A stretch of DNA of 64,000 nucleotides from positions 2,714,501 to 2,778,500 of the forward strand of contig NZ_CAKLBX010000001.1 in the NCBI RefSeq assembly GCF_920987055.1, written 5' to 3'. Shown here one piece after another: positions 8,559 to 17,500 of this stretch. Position numbers and translations under genes: made by a program. The notes beneath the pieces were generated by a model. The model did no database searches. It was given only the letters and a program-made list of their open reading frames with translations, and was not told the DNA's origin. How positions within the stretch are numbered: the first letter of the stretch is position 1; every line of letters begins with the position of its first letter. Source of the stretch: Novosphingobium sp. CECT 9465 (GTDB taxonomy: Bacteria; Pseudomonadota; Alphaproteobacteria; Sphingomonadales; Sphingomonadaceae).

Positions 8559-9305
8559 ATGATCGATGTCTACGTTACGAGTTCGGGCGGATCGCCCAAC
8601 GTGTACAAGATACTTCTGCTTCTGGAGGAGATTGGCTTCCCCTATCGCCTCCATCCCGTCGATGTGGCGCGTGGGGAACAGTTCGAGCCTGACTTCCTGA
8701 AAATCGGACCTAACAACAAGGTCCCGGTCATCGTGGATCAGGCTCCGACGGACGGTGGACAGCCCATCCCGGTTTTCGAATCCGCAGCCATCATGATCTA
8801 TCTTGCGGATAAAGCGGGCGCGTTTCTTCCTGCGGTTGAAGATGTTCGGGCACGCAGCGCAGTGATTGGCTGGCTGGTCTGGCAGGTCGCCAATCTTGGC
8901 CCCTACATGGGCCAGATGTTTCATTTCAAGGTCTATGCCCCCGAAAAGCTGCCATATGCGATCGAACGCTATTCCAACGAGGTGGGGCGGCTCTATGGCG
9001 TGATGGAGCGTCGGCTGTCCGAACAGCCCTGGCTTGGATCGGATGCCTACTCGATAGCGGATATGGCGGCATTCGCCGCAACATCAGAGTGGCGGCGCAC
9101 CGGCCACGATTCAACCAAATTTCCACGTTTGCTTGAATGGCGCGATCGCATCGAAGCGCGTCGCGCCTATGTTCGGGCCTATGCCGAAAAGGATTACGGC
9201 AAAGCTGAAATTGGCGCTGCTTCGTTGTTTGAAGAGACCACCTGGGCGCGCCTTTTTCGCCAGAATGAAGATACGATCGCGCAATATCAGGCCGGCAAGG
9301 CCTGA
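8559..9305 (+). CDS. Glutathione S-transferase family protein (YfcG/Nu-like)
   Basis: A 248-residue protein with a thioredoxin-fold N-terminal domain (SPNVYKILLLLEEIGFPYR, then NNKVPVIVDQ and FESAAIMIYLADK) and a helical C-terminal domain (WLVWQVANLGPYMGQMFHF, YSIADMAAFAA). SPN at the usual catalytic position, the NKVP cis-Pro motif and the ES glutathione-contact pair fit the Nu/YfcG group, whose members bind glutathione and often act as disulfide reductases or in detoxification. The ATG follows GGGAGG; an upstream open frame from 8427 is unlikely. Within this cluster it may handle electrophilic intermediates, which is inference. Confidence 0.85.
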   Translation: MIDVYVTSSGGSPNVYKILLLLEEIGFPYRLHPVDVARGEQFEPDFLKIGPNNKVPVIVDQAPTDGGQPIPVFESAAIMIYLADKAGAFLPAVEDVRARSAVIGWLVWQVANLGPYMGQMFHFKVYAPEKLPYAIERYSNEVGRLYGVMERRLSEQPWLGSDAYSIADMAAFAATSEWRRTGHDSTKFPRLLEWRDRIEARRAYVRAYAEKDYGKAEIGAASLFEETTWARLFRQNEDTIAQYQAGKA

Positions 9306-9336
9306 GACATCGCGTCCATATACACGGAGGTCGACG

Positions 9337-9411
9337 TTGCAACGGCTGGAAAACAAGGTGGCAATCATCGCCGGTGGAGCGACAGGGATCGTCGAAGAGG
9401 CACGGGCATGA
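9337..9411 (+). pseudogene. Scar of a short-chain dehydrogenase gene (N-terminal 25 codons)
   Basis: Behind a good GGAGG, a TTG start opens LQRLENKVAIIAGGATGIVE and stops after 24 residues. The sequence is the first beta strand and glycine-rich NAD(P) loop of classical short-chain dehydrogenases (normally K-VAIITGGA-x-GIG). The other 220 or so residues are missing and the stop overlaps the P450 start as ATGA. The simplest reading is that a deletion removed the dehydrogenase body and brought the P450 start behind its translation signals. An alternative is that the short peptide is kept as a translational leader. Confidence 0.6.
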
Positions 9412-10643
9412 CAGCCGTCCCCGAACTCCATGGGCTGGATATCTCTCGCCTGCGCGATATCGATCTGTTCGCACCGTCGCTGAAATCCGATCCTCTCCCG
9501 GCTTTCAGGGAATGGGTACGATACGAACCGTTTTATGCCATCATCGCCGGTGCTCCGGCGGCTGTGGTCACACGATATCACGATGTTGCAGCGGCGTTTT
9601 CGGATCATGAGAAGCTCAGCAGCGAAAAACCCCGGTTGGCGGGCTGGGAAAGGCTCGACTATTTCAACGGCGAACTCAACATCGCCTTCAGCGATCCGCC
9701 CGTCCACACCCGCCTTCGCAAGACGCTGGCTTCACCGCTGCTTCCCAGCGCGGTCAGGCCACTGACGGCTGCCATTCAACACATCGTGTCGAGCCTTCTG
9801 GACCGAGTGGAGGGCGACACGATGGAGGTCATGTCCCAGCTGGCGCTGCCTGCCGCCCGCAACGTCATGCTGGGAGCGTTGCTTGGTCTGCCGGAAGCCG
9901 ACTTCGATATATTCATCACTTTGACCCATGAGATGTTCAGCTTGGGCGATCAGCCGGAGGGCGCGGGTCACCCACCGAGCTACGAGGCCGCTTGGGCATC
10001 CGCGCGTCACTACATCGATGCGGTGATCGATCGCGAACAGGCGGCGCCGACTGACGGCGTGATCGGCCAACTGGCGCGGGCATATCGCGATGGCACGTTG
10101 AGCCGCGGCGAAATGGTTGCACAGATGATCACGCTATACGCGGGTGGCACTTCGCCAATAGCGACGTTGATCGGTTCTGCTCTGCTGATGCTTGCACGCC
10201 ATCCCGAACAACTCGCTCTCTTGCGCGCCGAACCTCATCGGATGGAGGCGACGATCGATGAAGTCCTACGCTATCACTCCCCTGGCCTGTTCAACTTCCG
10301 CTTCGCCAGAGAAGACTTCGACTTGAACGGCCTTTTCGTCCCTGCCGGCATGCCGGTTTATATGGTCGGTCACGCCGCGAATTTCGATCCCGATATCTAC
10401 GATGATCCATTTGCTTTCGATATCGCGAGAGAGCGCAAGCCGCTGCTCGTCTTTGGCCGCGGGATTCATTTCTGCATCGGGTTCCACGTGGCCAGGCTGG
10501 TAACCCGCACGGTTCTGGAAGCTACGCTGGAGCGGTTCCCGCAGATCGTGCTGGCCGACGCGGAAATCGAATATACCGGCAATCCGCAAGAACGGGCACC
10601 CGTCGCGGTGAGACTGCAAGTTGCTCGCTCGATATCTGTATGA
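9408..10643 (+). CDS. Cytochrome P450
   Basis: A 411-residue soluble bacterial P450 with no membrane anchor. The haem-binding motif FGRGIHFCIG contains the ligand Cys356; the K-helix ExxR is EVLR; DPPVHTRLRKTL is a typical bacterial C-helix. These make it a haem monooxygenase needing an external ferredoxin and reductase, neither of which is in the window. The I-helix reads YAGGTSPIATLIG (from residue 244) instead of the usual AGx(D/E)TT, so the acid-alcohol pair that delivers protons is not recognisable. Its start overlaps the dehydrogenase scar by four bases. Substrate unknown; cluster company suggests a hydrophobic terpenoid-, steroid- or aromatic-like compound. Confidence 0.9.
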   Translation: MTAVPELHGLDISRLRDIDLFAPSLKSDPLPAFREWVRYEPFYAIIAGAPAAVVTRYHDVAAAFSDHEKLSSEKPRLAGWERLDYFNGELNIAFSDPPVHTRLRKTLASPLLPSAVRPLTAAIQHIVSSLLDRVEGDTMEVMSQLALPAARNVMLGALLGLPEADFDIFITLTHEMFSLGDQPEGAGHPPSYEAAWASARHYIDAVIDREQAAPTDGVIGQLARAYRDGTLSRGEMVAQMITLYAGGTSPIATLIGSALLMLARHPEQLALLRAEPHRMEATIDEVLRYHSPGLFNFRFAREDFDLNGLFVPAGMPVYMVGHAANFDPDIYDDPFAFDIARERKPLLVFGRGIHFCIGFHVARLVTRTVLEATLERFPQIVLADAEIEYTGNPQERAPVAVRLQVARSISV

Positions 10644-10662
10644 TCTCGATGAAGGATCTCCC

Positions 10663-11079
10663 ATGAACTTTTCCCCGGCAGATGCGCTCGAAATCTACAA
10701 TGTGCTGGGAAAATACGGCAACCTCATTGATTTCGAGGAATGGCATCGCATCCCGGAAGTATTTGCGCCCGACGCCATTTTCGACGTTACGGCGACTGGG
10801 TATCCGGCGATGATCGGGCTTGCCGAAATCATGGAGAAGATGCCCCGCTTTGCCGGAGAGGCGAGGTATTTCCATCTTCATATGACGACCAGCCCGGTCA
10901 TTGAGAGTATGTCTGCGGATGCAGCACATGTAAGGAGCAGGGTTCTGGCAATCCATCTCGACAGATGTGTCGATTCAGGGGTTTATGACGATCATTTCGT
11001 TCGCAGCCCGGCTGGATGGCGAATAGAACGACGGACCACGATTCCCATGAAGGTTCCCGTTCCCGCCCCCGTCACATAG
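10663..11079 (+). CDS. SnoaL/NTF2-like protein (copy 3)
   Basis: A 138-residue protein: MNFSPADALEIYNVLGKYGN, then LIDFEEWHRIPEVFAPDAIF, FHLHMTTSPVIE and WRIERRTTIP. The acidic DFEEW in the first helix and the HxHMTT strand resemble SnoaL_4/scytalone-dehydratase-like members of the NTF2 superfamily, several of which are dehydratases or ring isomerases. The ATG follows GAAGGA and lies 19 bases beyond the P450 stop, so it is almost certainly cotranscribed with it. A longer frame from 10621 overlaps the P450 and is not preferred. Confidence 0.75.
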   Translation: MNFSPADALEIYNVLGKYGNLIDFEEWHRIPEVFAPDAIFDVTATGYPAMIGLAEIMEKMPRFAGEARYFHLHMTTSPVIESMSADAAHVRSRVLAIHLDRCVDSGVYDDHFVRSPAGWRIERRTTIPMKVPVPAPVT

Positions 11080-11114
11080 ATGAGAGGCGCCATTTTTACT
11101 ATCGGGGGCGATCG

Positions 11115-11519
11115 ATGGACCAAAATGTCGAGAAATTGCGCGCAATCGCCTGCGAGGCGATGATCGCCTTGGCGGAAGGCCGTTTTGACGAAGCCGATTT
11201 GCTGTTCCATGCCGACGCGGAGTGGTGGATCATCGGCCAGGGGACACTATCCCACGCCAGGGTTCGTGCCTTGGCTGAACAGACCGAGGGCGAACTGGTC
11301 AAGCGCGAGCTCAAGATCACAGGCACGATTGCCGAGGGCAACAAAGTCGCCGTGGAGGCCCGCGGGGCTATGGCATTCGCAGATGGAACTGCGTACGAGA
11401 ATACCTATCATCATGCGATCACGTTCATGGGTGAACAGATCATCTCGGTTCGCGAATATTTCGATACCCATTATGTCCGGCAGGTGTTCGGAGGCGACAC
11501 TTACGAGATCACGCCCTGA
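11115..11519 (+). CDS. SnoaL/NTF2-like protein (copy 4)
   Basis: A 134-residue protein starting MDQNVEKLRAIACEAM, with FDEADLLFHADAEWWIIGQG and a C-terminal HHAITFMGEQIISVREYFDT. The DAEWW and REYFDT motifs make it most like copy 1 (DAEWW, MRMYLDP), so these two may be distant paralogues. The start sits behind GGGGGCG; a longer frame from 11016 overlaps copy 3. It is the last gene of the cluster. The next 150 bases to the JAMM gene hold nothing recognisable. Confidence 0.75.
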   Translation: MDQNVEKLRAIACEAMIALAEGRFDEADLLFHADAEWWIIGQGTLSHARVRALAEQTEGELVKRELKITGTIAEGNKVAVEARGAMAFADGTAYENTYHHAITFMGEQIISVREYFDTHYVRQVFGGDTYEITP

Positions 11520-11669
11520 CCGGTGCCTGATGACCCATGCTTGATCCAGCCGGACGTGAACGCGATAAACATTCTGTATCGGGACGTGATATCTCTGCCC
11601 GCACATCACGCATGAGGCATTGCGGTTCATGGGAAAGCGCGATCAGTACAGAAATTTACCATCCCGGCG

Positions 11670-12122
11670 GTGCAGGACATGATTCCCGGCAAGCTGGAAT
11701 CTGGTCCGGCGGCGTTCGACAGCGCGGCTCTCGCGATCAACCGAGATGCCGTCACCGGCATGCTTGCTGCCGCGCGTGAGGCCGCGCCCGACGAAGCCTG
11801 CGGCCTGTTGCTAGGCGAAGGCTCCCACATCAACACAGCCGTCCCCACCGCCAACGTCGCCGCCGATCCTGCCCGCCACTTCGAGATCGACCCTGCCGCG
11901 CTGGTTGCCGCGCACCGCGCGGCGCGCGATGGTTCCGGCGCGCAAGTGCTGGGCTATTTCCATTCGCACCCCAACGGCCTCGCCCGCCCTTCTGCCACTG
12001 ACATGCAATGCGCCGCGCGGGACGGGCGGATATGGGCGATAATTGCTGACAGCGCGATTACGTGTTGGTCCGATGGGCCGGACGGCTTCGAACCGCTTTC
12101 CTATGCGGTCACGGGCGGCTAA
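11670..12122 (+). CDS. JAMM/MPN+ metallopeptidase, M67 family
   Basis: A 150-residue JAB1/MPN/Mov34 domain protein with the complete zinc motif: a glutamate in DEACGLLLG and HSHPNGLARPSATD (H-x-H-x7-S-x2-D). Bacterial members of this size cleave C-terminal extensions or isopeptide-like bonds, some acting with ThiS/MoaD-like sulfur carriers; no such partner is seen here. The start is uncertain: GTG at 11670 or ATG at 11679, neither with a good ribosome site. chpT follows in the same direction 156 bases later. Confidence 0.85.
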   Translation: MQDMIPGKLESGPAAFDSAALAINRDAVTGMLAAAREAAPDEACGLLLGEGSHINTAVPTANVAADPARHFEIDPAALVAAHRAARDGSGAQVLGYFHSHPNGLARPSATDMQCAARDGRIWAIIADSAITCWSDGPDGFEPLSYAVTGG

Positions 12123-12278
12123 GGCTGGCCTTCGAAAGATGAGAGAGATGCCAGTCCCTGTTCCCGGAACACGCCCTTCCTTCAAGGATTGCGTGTTCAT
12201 CGGATCAGGGCGTGGCACCGCCTCCTGTACACCGTAACCCGCGTAACGTTATTCAGGCAAAGGGATAGATTCCTGAAC

Positions 12279-12920
12279 ATGACCGCTTCCCCCATCGACC
12301 TTGCCAGCCTGCTCTGTTCGCGCCTGTGCCATGATCTGCTCAGCCCGGTAGGCGCTCTTTCCAACGGACTGGAACTCCTCGCGGAGGAGAAAGACCCGGA
12401 AATGCGCCAGCGCTGCTTCGAACTGCTGGAACAAAGCGCCAAGGCATCGGCCGACAAGCTCAAGTTCTTCCGCCTCGCCTTTGGCGCTGCGGGCGGTTTT
12501 GGCGATTCCGTTTCGGTCAATGAAGCGCGCGCTCTGGTCGATGCATTGGTCGGCGCGAACAACCGCGTTTCAGTCAACTGGATGTTCGGCGTCGATTCGC
12601 TGCCCAAGCCAGCGGTCAAGACGCTGCTCAACCTCGCCCTGATCGGCCTTGATGCGCTGGTGCGCGGCGGTACGCTCGATATCGGCGCGGAAGTCAGAGA
12701 TGGCACGACTGAAATCGTCGTGCGCGCCGCTGGTCAGCGCATCGCCTTCGATCCGACCATCGGCCAGGCGCTGGAAGGCACACTGCCCGCCAGCGATCTG
12801 TCCAGTCGCACTGCGCCCGCTGCAATGGTCCAGCAACTTGTCTCGGCGACGGGCGGCACGGTCCAGGTCCACGTCACGGCGGAAAGCCTGGTCATGGGCG
12901 CGGTTCTCCCCTCGGCTTAA
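12279..12920 (+). CDS. chpT: Histidine phosphotransferase ChpT
   Basis: A 213-residue protein with SRLCHDLLSPVGALSNGLEL at its N-terminus; His18 is the phosphorylated histidine of the ChpT/DHp-like helix. The remainder resembles a degenerate histidine-kinase ATPase fold. ChpT shuttles phosphate from the hybrid kinase CckA to CtrA and CpdR in alphaproteobacteria, controlling cell cycle and, in many species, flagellar genes. This links functionally to the flagellar cluster in the second half of the window and to ClpXP, which degrades CtrA in Caulobacter. The start is the ATG at 12279; a 30-residue upstream extension is unlikely. Confidence 0.85.
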   Translation: MTASPIDLASLLCSRLCHDLLSPVGALSNGLELLAEEKDPEMRQRCFELLEQSAKASADKLKFFRLAFGAAGGFGDSVSVNEARALVDALVGANNRVSVNWMFGVDSLPKPAVKTLLNLALIGLDALVRGGTLDIGAEVRDGTTEIVVRAAGQRIAFDPTIGQALEGTLPASDLSSRTAPAAMVQQLVSATGGTVQVHVTAESLVMGAVLPSA

Positions 12921-12938
12921 GGGAGCTCGCCCAGCCTC

Positions 12939-13643
12939 ATGCGCCGCTGGCTTGTCCATCGCGAGGTGCCCTCGCCCAACTGGAACGAGCGCAGGCTTCC
13001 GGTGTCGATGGTCGTGCTGCACTACACCGGGATGGAAACAGCACAGGCCGCGCTCGATCGGCTCTGCGATCCGGCGGCGGAAGTCTCTGCGCACTACCTG
13101 ATCGACGAAGATGGCACGGTCACCGGGCTGGTCGATGAAAGCAAGCGGGCGTGGCATGCCGGGCGCGGAAGCTGGCGCGGGATAACCGACGTCAATTCCG
13201 CCAGTGTTGGCATCGAACTCGTCAATCCGGGCCACGAATTCGGCTACCGCCCCTTCACCGACGAACAGATCGAGGCACTGCTGCCGCTGCTGGCGGACAT
13301 CGTGAAGCGGCACAATATTCCGCGCGCCAACGTCGTCGGCCATTCCGATATCGCGCCCGCCCGCAAGGACGATCCCGGCGAACTGTTTCCATGGGAAGTC
13401 CTGGCCCGCCACCGTCTGTGCCTGCCCACGCCCAAGCTCAAGATGCGCCTGATCTATGACAACGAAGGCGCGTTCTTTCTGGCGCTTGAACGCTTCGGTT
13501 ATGATATTTCCGACCAGAAGGCCGCCGTCCGCGCTTTTCAGCGGCGCTGGCGGCCCCACCGGATCGATGGCGAAGTGGACGGACAGATCGGGGCATTGCT
13601 TTTCGAACTGCTGTTGGAACGCGATCTGGGTCATGCTAGGTGA
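12939..13643 (+). CDS. N-acetylmuramoyl-L-alanine amidase with peptidoglycan-binding domain
   Basis: A 234-residue protein combining an Amidase_2 domain (residues about 10-160: VVLHYTGMET, SAHYLIDEDG, WHAGRGSW, GHSDIAPARKDDPGELFPW) with a C-terminal PG_binding_1 helical motif (AAVRAFQRRWRPHRIDGEVD). The zinc histidines fall in LHYT, in the WHAG region and in GHSD. It hydrolyses the bond between muramic acid and L-Ala and resembles E. coli AmiD, but no signal peptide or lipobox is evident, so it may act on recycled muropeptides in the cytoplasm. It begins 18 bases after chpT and ends just before the RNase P RNA. Confidence 0.88.
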   Translation: MRRWLVHREVPSPNWNERRLPVSMVVLHYTGMETAQAALDRLCDPAAEVSAHYLIDEDGTVTGLVDESKRAWHAGRGSWRGITDVNSASVGIELVNPGHEFGYRPFTDEQIEALLPLLADIVKRHNIPRANVVGHSDIAPARKDDPGELFPWEVLARHRLCLPTPKLKMRLIYDNEGAFFLALERFGYDISDQKAAVRAFQRRWRPHRIDGEVDGQIGALLFELLLERDLGHAR

Positions 13644-13648
13644 CCCCC

Positions 13649-14071
13649 GTGCCAGGGGGCCGGGCAGCCGCGTCAGGAGCAATCCTGCCGAGGAAAGTCC
13701 GGGCTCCACGAAACAAGGGTGGCGGGTAACGCCCGCCGGGCTGGGGATTAACGTCCCCGGTCAAGGGAAAGTGCCACAGAGAGCAGACCGCTAATCCCGG
13801 ATCACAAATCCGGGACAGCAAGGGTGAAAGGGTGCGGCAAGAGCGCACCGCGCGACCGGCAACGGAAGCGGCATGGCAAACCCCACCCGGAGCAAGATCG
13901 AATAGGGACTGCGCGCCTTTCGGGGCAGGCTTGTTTCGGGCCAGCAGTCCGGGTTGATTGCTTGAGCGTTCCGGCAACGGTCCGCCTAGAGGAATGGCTG
14001 CCAGTGCCGATACGGTCCACTTGTGGGATACCGTCGGCGCTACAGAACCCGGCTTACAGGCCCCCTGGCGC
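13649..14071 (+). ncRNA. rnpB: RNase P RNA, bacterial class A
   Basis: The conserved GAGGAAAGTCCGGGCTCC lies at about 13680, and the 3' conserved block ACAGAACCCGGCTTACAG sits just before the 3' arm of helix P1. P1 is a perfect 11-bp pair, GCCAGGGGGCC (13651-13661) with GGCCCCCTGGC (14059-14069). The length of about 420 nt fits class A. This is the catalytic subunit that removes 5' leaders from tRNA precursors. Exact ends are estimated from P1. Confidence 0.93.
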
Positions 14072-14116
14072 TTCAAAGACGTTTCCTGTTCCGCCGGGAG
14101 GCGTTAGGGACAAGGC

Positions 14117-15067
14117 ATGTCCGGCGGTCACCACCATCACAGTCACGATCATGCACATGGGCATGCCCACGGGCATGGCCATTCCCACGCGTCAGCCAGC
14201 TTCGGCCGCGCCTTCGCGGTAGGCATCGGGCTGAACCTTGCGTTCGTGGTCATAGAAGCGGTCTACGGCGTGATTGCAGGCTCCATGGCACTGGTGGCCG
14301 ATGCCGGGCACAACCTGTCCGATGTGCTCGGCCTCGTCATCGCGTGGATCGCCAGTGTGCTTGCCGCGCGACCGCCGTCTGCCCGGTTCACCTATGGCTT
14401 CAAGTCCAGTTCGATCCTTGCCGCGCTGGGCAATGCCGCATTCCTGCTGGTGGCGCTAGGCGCGATCCTAGTTGAAACGATCCGCCGCCTGATCGATCCC
14501 GAACCCGTCGCGGGCGGGCCAGTGATGATCGTCGCCGCGATCGGCATCGTGATCAACACCGCCACCGCGCTCATGTTCATGCGCGGACGGCATCACGATA
14601 TCAACATACGCGGGGCCTACCTGCACATGGCGGCAGACGCGGCGGTTTCAGCAGGCGTGGTCGTGGCGGGCCTGCTGATCACGCTGACGGGGGCGCAGTG
14701 GATCGATCCCGTCACCAGCCTCGTCATCGTCGGGATCATCGCGGTGGGCACATGGGGCCTGCTGAAGGATTCGCTTAAGATGAGCCTGCTCGGCGTTCCT
14801 GCGGGGATCGATGAACGCAAGGTGCGCCAGTTCCTCACAGGCCTGAATGGAGTCGAGGCGGTTCACGACCTGCACATCTGGCCGATGAGCACGACCGAGA
14901 CGGCCCTCACCGCCCATCTTGTCATGCCCGGCGGCCACCCCGGCGACGGCTTCCTGCACCACCTTGCGCATGAACTTGAGCACGATTTCGGGATCGGCCA
15001 CGCCACCGTTCAGGTCGAGACGCTGGTCGGCCACGAATGCACATTGGTGAACGATCACACGGTATGA
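14117..15067 (+). CDS. Cation diffusion facilitator (zinc-type efflux transporter)
   Basis: A 316-residue inner-membrane protein. The N-terminus is very His-rich (HHHHSHDHAHGHAHGHGHSH, about residues 5-24), a probable metal-binding stretch. Six membrane segments follow, with the CDF site motif VADAGHNLSDVLG in TM2 and HMAADAAVSAG in TM5 (HxxxD type, typical for zinc), and a C-terminal cytoplasmic domain (VHDLHIWPMS). The family exchanges Zn2+, Cd2+ or similar ions for protons. It stands alone between rnpB and a strong terminator. Closest in character to ZitB/CzcD. Confidence 0.92.
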   Translation: MSGGHHHHSHDHAHGHAHGHGHSHASASFGRAFAVGIGLNLAFVVIEAVYGVIAGSMALVADAGHNLSDVLGLVIAWIASVLAARPPSARFTYGFKSSSILAALGNAAFLLVALGAILVETIRRLIDPEPVAGGPVMIVAAIGIVINTATALMFMRGRHHDINIRGAYLHMAADAAVSAGVVVAGLLITLTGAQWIDPVTSLVIVGIIAVGTWGLLKDSLKMSLLGVPAGIDERKVRQFLTGLNGVEAVHDLHIWPMSTTETALTAHLVMPGGHPGDGFLHHLAHELEHDFGIGHATVQVETLVGHECTLVNDHTV

Positions 15068-15233
15068 CCTGATCTTGCGGGCATTGGCCCAAAGGACATG
15101 GTGCGATGCCCGGTCATGAGGTTCATTCCCGGTGCCGGAGATATTCACACCGGCGCGGATGCACCCCTTCGCCTCGGTTGCTCCCATGCCGCTGCGACAA
15201 TCTCGTTCCCTTCGATCGCAAGGCAATACCTCG

Positions 15234-15275
15234 CGGCGCGCTGCTTCCATTGCAGCGCGCCGTTCTTTGATTTTT
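15234..15275 (+). terminator. Rho-independent terminator
   Basis: A perfect 11-bp stem (CGGCGCGCTGC / GCAGCGCGCCG, loop of 7) is followed by TTCTTTGATTTTT. It lies 170 bases after the CDF gene and upstream of the fasciclin gene. Apart from this hairpin the 15068-15414 gap holds no gene that I can see. Confidence 0.8.
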
Positions 15276-15414
15276 GCCTATCGATCAAGACCCTGCCCCA
15301 AGGGCCATGTCGTTTTCGCAATCCATCGGCACCATCTCACGCAGCGGACGGGGCACCCCGGTTGCCCCAATGACGCGCACCGGGCCCACTCAATTTTTCG
15401 AGCAAGGAACACCG

Positions 15415-15990
15415 ATGACACGCAAATTTCTGATCGCCGCACTCGCTGCAACCGTCGCCACAGCGATCCCTGCCTTCACCACGCCCGCAATGGCATCGCA
15501 TCACAACGAAAAAGTCATGGTCGGCGGCGCTGAAATGCTGCCCAGCCGCACCATCGTCGAAAATGCCGTGAACTCCGCCGATCACACCACGCTGGTCGCT
15601 GCGGTGAAGGCCGCGGGCCTGGTCGATACGCTGAACAGCGCTGGCCCTTTCACCGTGTTCGCACCAACCAACGCCGCCTTCGCCAAACTGCCAGCAGGCA
15701 CTGTCGACACGCTGCTCAAGCCCGAAAACAAGGCCACCCTTGCCAAGATCCTGACCTATCATGTCGTTGCCGGAAAGGTGACTGCCGCTGACGTCGTTGC
15801 GCTCATCAAGGCCGGTGGCGGCATGGCAAAGATCACCACCGTTTCCGGCGACACGCTCACCGCATCGCTGATGGGCAAGACCGTTATGCTGACCGATGAG
15901 AAGGGTGGCGTTGCCCATGTTACGCAGGCCGATGTGATGCAGAAGAACGGCGTGATCCACGTGACCGATTCGGTCTCTATCCCTAACTGA
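15415..15990 (+). CDS. Exported fasciclin (FAS1) domain protein
   Basis: A 191-residue protein with a signal peptide ([20 protein letters not shown], cleavage near AMA-SHH) and one FAS1 domain: [51 protein letters not shown] and [10 protein letters not shown]. Secreted bacterial FAS1 proteins are adhesive or cell-surface proteins of unclear role. The ATG follows AAGGAA; a longer frame from 15274 is rejected because the signal peptide starts exactly here. It converges on clpX across a shared terminator. Confidence 0.9.
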   Translation: MTRKFLIAALAATVATAIPAFTTPAMASHHNEKVMVGGAEMLPSRTIVENAVNSADHTTLVAAVKAAGLVDTLNSAGPFTVFAPTNAAFAKLPAGTVDTLLKPENKATLAKILTYHVVAGKVTAADVVALIKAGGGMAKITTVSGDTLTASLMGKTVMLTDEKGGVAHVTQADVMQKNGVIHVTDSVSIPN

Positions 15991-16032
15991 GCTATCGCGC
16001 CGCTTCGGGTCGCACCTCAGGCGCAAAACAGA

Positions 16033-16062
16033 AAGGGCGGGTGCCTTGCAGCACCCGCCCTT
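16033..16062. terminator. Bidirectional terminator between fasciclin gene and clpX
   Basis: A perfect 12-bp stem, AAGGGCGGGTGC / GCACCCGCCCTT, with loop CTTGCA. On the minus strand it is followed by TCTGTTTT and on the plus strand by CTAATG. It sits between two converging genes and most clearly serves clpX. Confidence 0.8.
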
Positions 16063-16090
16063 CTAATGTGTCAGGCTCCAGCGGAGACGT

Positions 16091-17347
16091 TCAGGCCGCC
16101 TCTTCCTTGCCCTTGAGAACGCGGACCGGGTCCTTGCGGCCTTCAACGACGTCCTTATCGACGACGATTTCGGCAATATCGGTTTCGGTCGGCACGTCGA
16201 ACATCGTATCGAGCAGCAGGCCTTCGACGATGGAGCGAAGGCCACGCGCGCCGGTCTTGCGCGCAATGGCCTTCTTGGCGATGGCTTCAAGCGCATCGTC
16301 GGTGAAGGTCAGCGCCACGTCTTCCAGCTCGAACAGCTTGGCGTACTGCTTGATCAGCGCATTCTTGGGTTCGCGCAGGATCTTGACCAGAGCCTCGATG
16401 TCGAGGTCTTCCAGCGTCGCGATCACGGGCAGACGGCCGACGAATTCGGGGATAAGGCCGAACTTGAGCAGATCCTCAGGCTCCGCCTTTTGCAGCAGTT
16501 CGCCGATCTTGCGCTTTTCAGGATCGGCAACGTGTGCACCGAAACCGATCGAGCGCTTTTGCAGGCGGTCGGAGATGATCTTGTCGAGGCCCGCAAACGC
16601 GCCGCCACAGATGAACAGGATGTTCGTCGTATCCACTTGCAGGAACTCCTGCTGCGGATGCTTGCGGCCACCCTGCGGCGGGACGGAGGCCGTGGTGCCT
16701 TCCATCAGCTTGAGCAGGGCCTGCTGTACGCCTTCGCCCGAAACGTCGCGCGTGATCGAAGGATTTTCGGCCTTGCGGCTGATCTTGTCGATCTCGTCGA
16801 TATAGACGATCCCGGCCTGCGCCTTTTCGACGTTGTAATCCGACGCCTGGAGCAGCTTGAGGATGATGTTCTCCACATCCTCGCCCACATAACCGGCTTC
16901 GGTCAGCGTGGTGGCATCGGCCATGGTGAAGGGCACGTCGAACGTCTTGGCAAGCGTCTGCGCCAGCAGCGTCTTGCCCGAACCGGTGGGGCCGACGAGC
17001 AGGATGTTCGACTTCGAAAGCTCGACCTCGCCGCCCTTGCCGCTGTGCTTCAGCCGCTTGTAGTGATTGTGCACGGCAACCGACAACACGCGCTTGGCGC
17101 GGTCCTGTCCGATCACGTAATCGTTCAGAGTCTCGAAGATGTCGCGCGGGGTTGGTACACCGCCATCCTTCTTGCCAGCGATGCCGGCCTTGGTCTCTTC
17201 GCGGATGATGTCGTTGCACAGTTCGACGCATTCATCGCAGATGAACACGGTCGGCCCGGCAATGAGCTTGCGCACTTCGTGCTGCGACTTCCCGCAGAAG
17301 CTGCAGTAGAGGGTGCTCTTGGTATCCGATCCGGAAAGCTTGGTCAT
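16091..17347 (-). CDS. clpX: ATP-dependent Clp protease ATP-binding subunit ClpX
   Basis: A 418-residue AAA+ unfoldase. The N-terminal zinc finger has four cysteines (YCSFCGK and [10 protein letters not shown], residues about 14-47). Walker A is [12 protein letters not shown], Walker [10 protein letters not shown], with an arginine-finger region and the C-terminal small domain. It feeds tagged substrates to ClpP. In alphaproteobacteria ClpXP also degrades the cell-cycle regulator CtrA, connecting it with chpT in this window. Length is normal for the family. It lies 153 bases downstream of clpP on the same strand, the common order. Confidence 0.98.
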   Translation of the reverse strand: MTKLSGSDTKSTLYCSFCGKSQHEVRKLIAGPTVFICDECVELCNDIIREETKAGIAGKKDGGVPTPRDIFETLNDYVIGQDRAKRVLSVAVHNHYKRLKHSGKGGEVELSKSNILLVGPTGSGKTLLAQTLAKTFDVPFTMADATTLTEAGYVGEDVENIILKLLQASDYNVEKAQAGIVYIDEIDKISRKAENPSITRDVSGEGVQQALLKLMEGTTASVPPQGGRKHPQQEFLQVDTTNILFICGGAFAGLDKIISDRLQKRSIGFGAHVADPEKRKIGELLQKAEPEDLLKFGLIPEFVGRLPVIATLEDLDIEALVKILREPKNALIKQYAKLFELEDVALTFTDDALEAIAKKAIARKTGARGLRSIVEGLLLDTMFDVPTETDIAEIVVDKDVVEGRKDPVRVLKGKEEAA

Positions 17348-17449
17348 TCGTCCATCCCAGGCGCCTCTCCACGAGAGGCGGGTCCGTTTATCCTACTACC
17401 ACAAGGGCATTAATCAACCGGACTCGAAAACAGGTAACATGTTCTTATC

Positions 17450-17484
17450 CCCGCGCGCCTTTCGCTGGGCTTAAGGCGCGCGGG
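17450..17484 (-). terminator. Hairpin between clpP and clpX
   Basis: A perfect 12-bp stem, CCCGCGCGCCTT / AAGGCGCGCGGG, with an 11-base loop, starts 17 bases after the clpP stop. On the clpP strand the flank is GATAAGAAC, with no T-run, so it may be an mRNA 3' stabiliser or attenuator rather than a full terminator. Confidence 0.5.
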
Positions 17485-17500
17485 AAAAGACACCGCAAAA

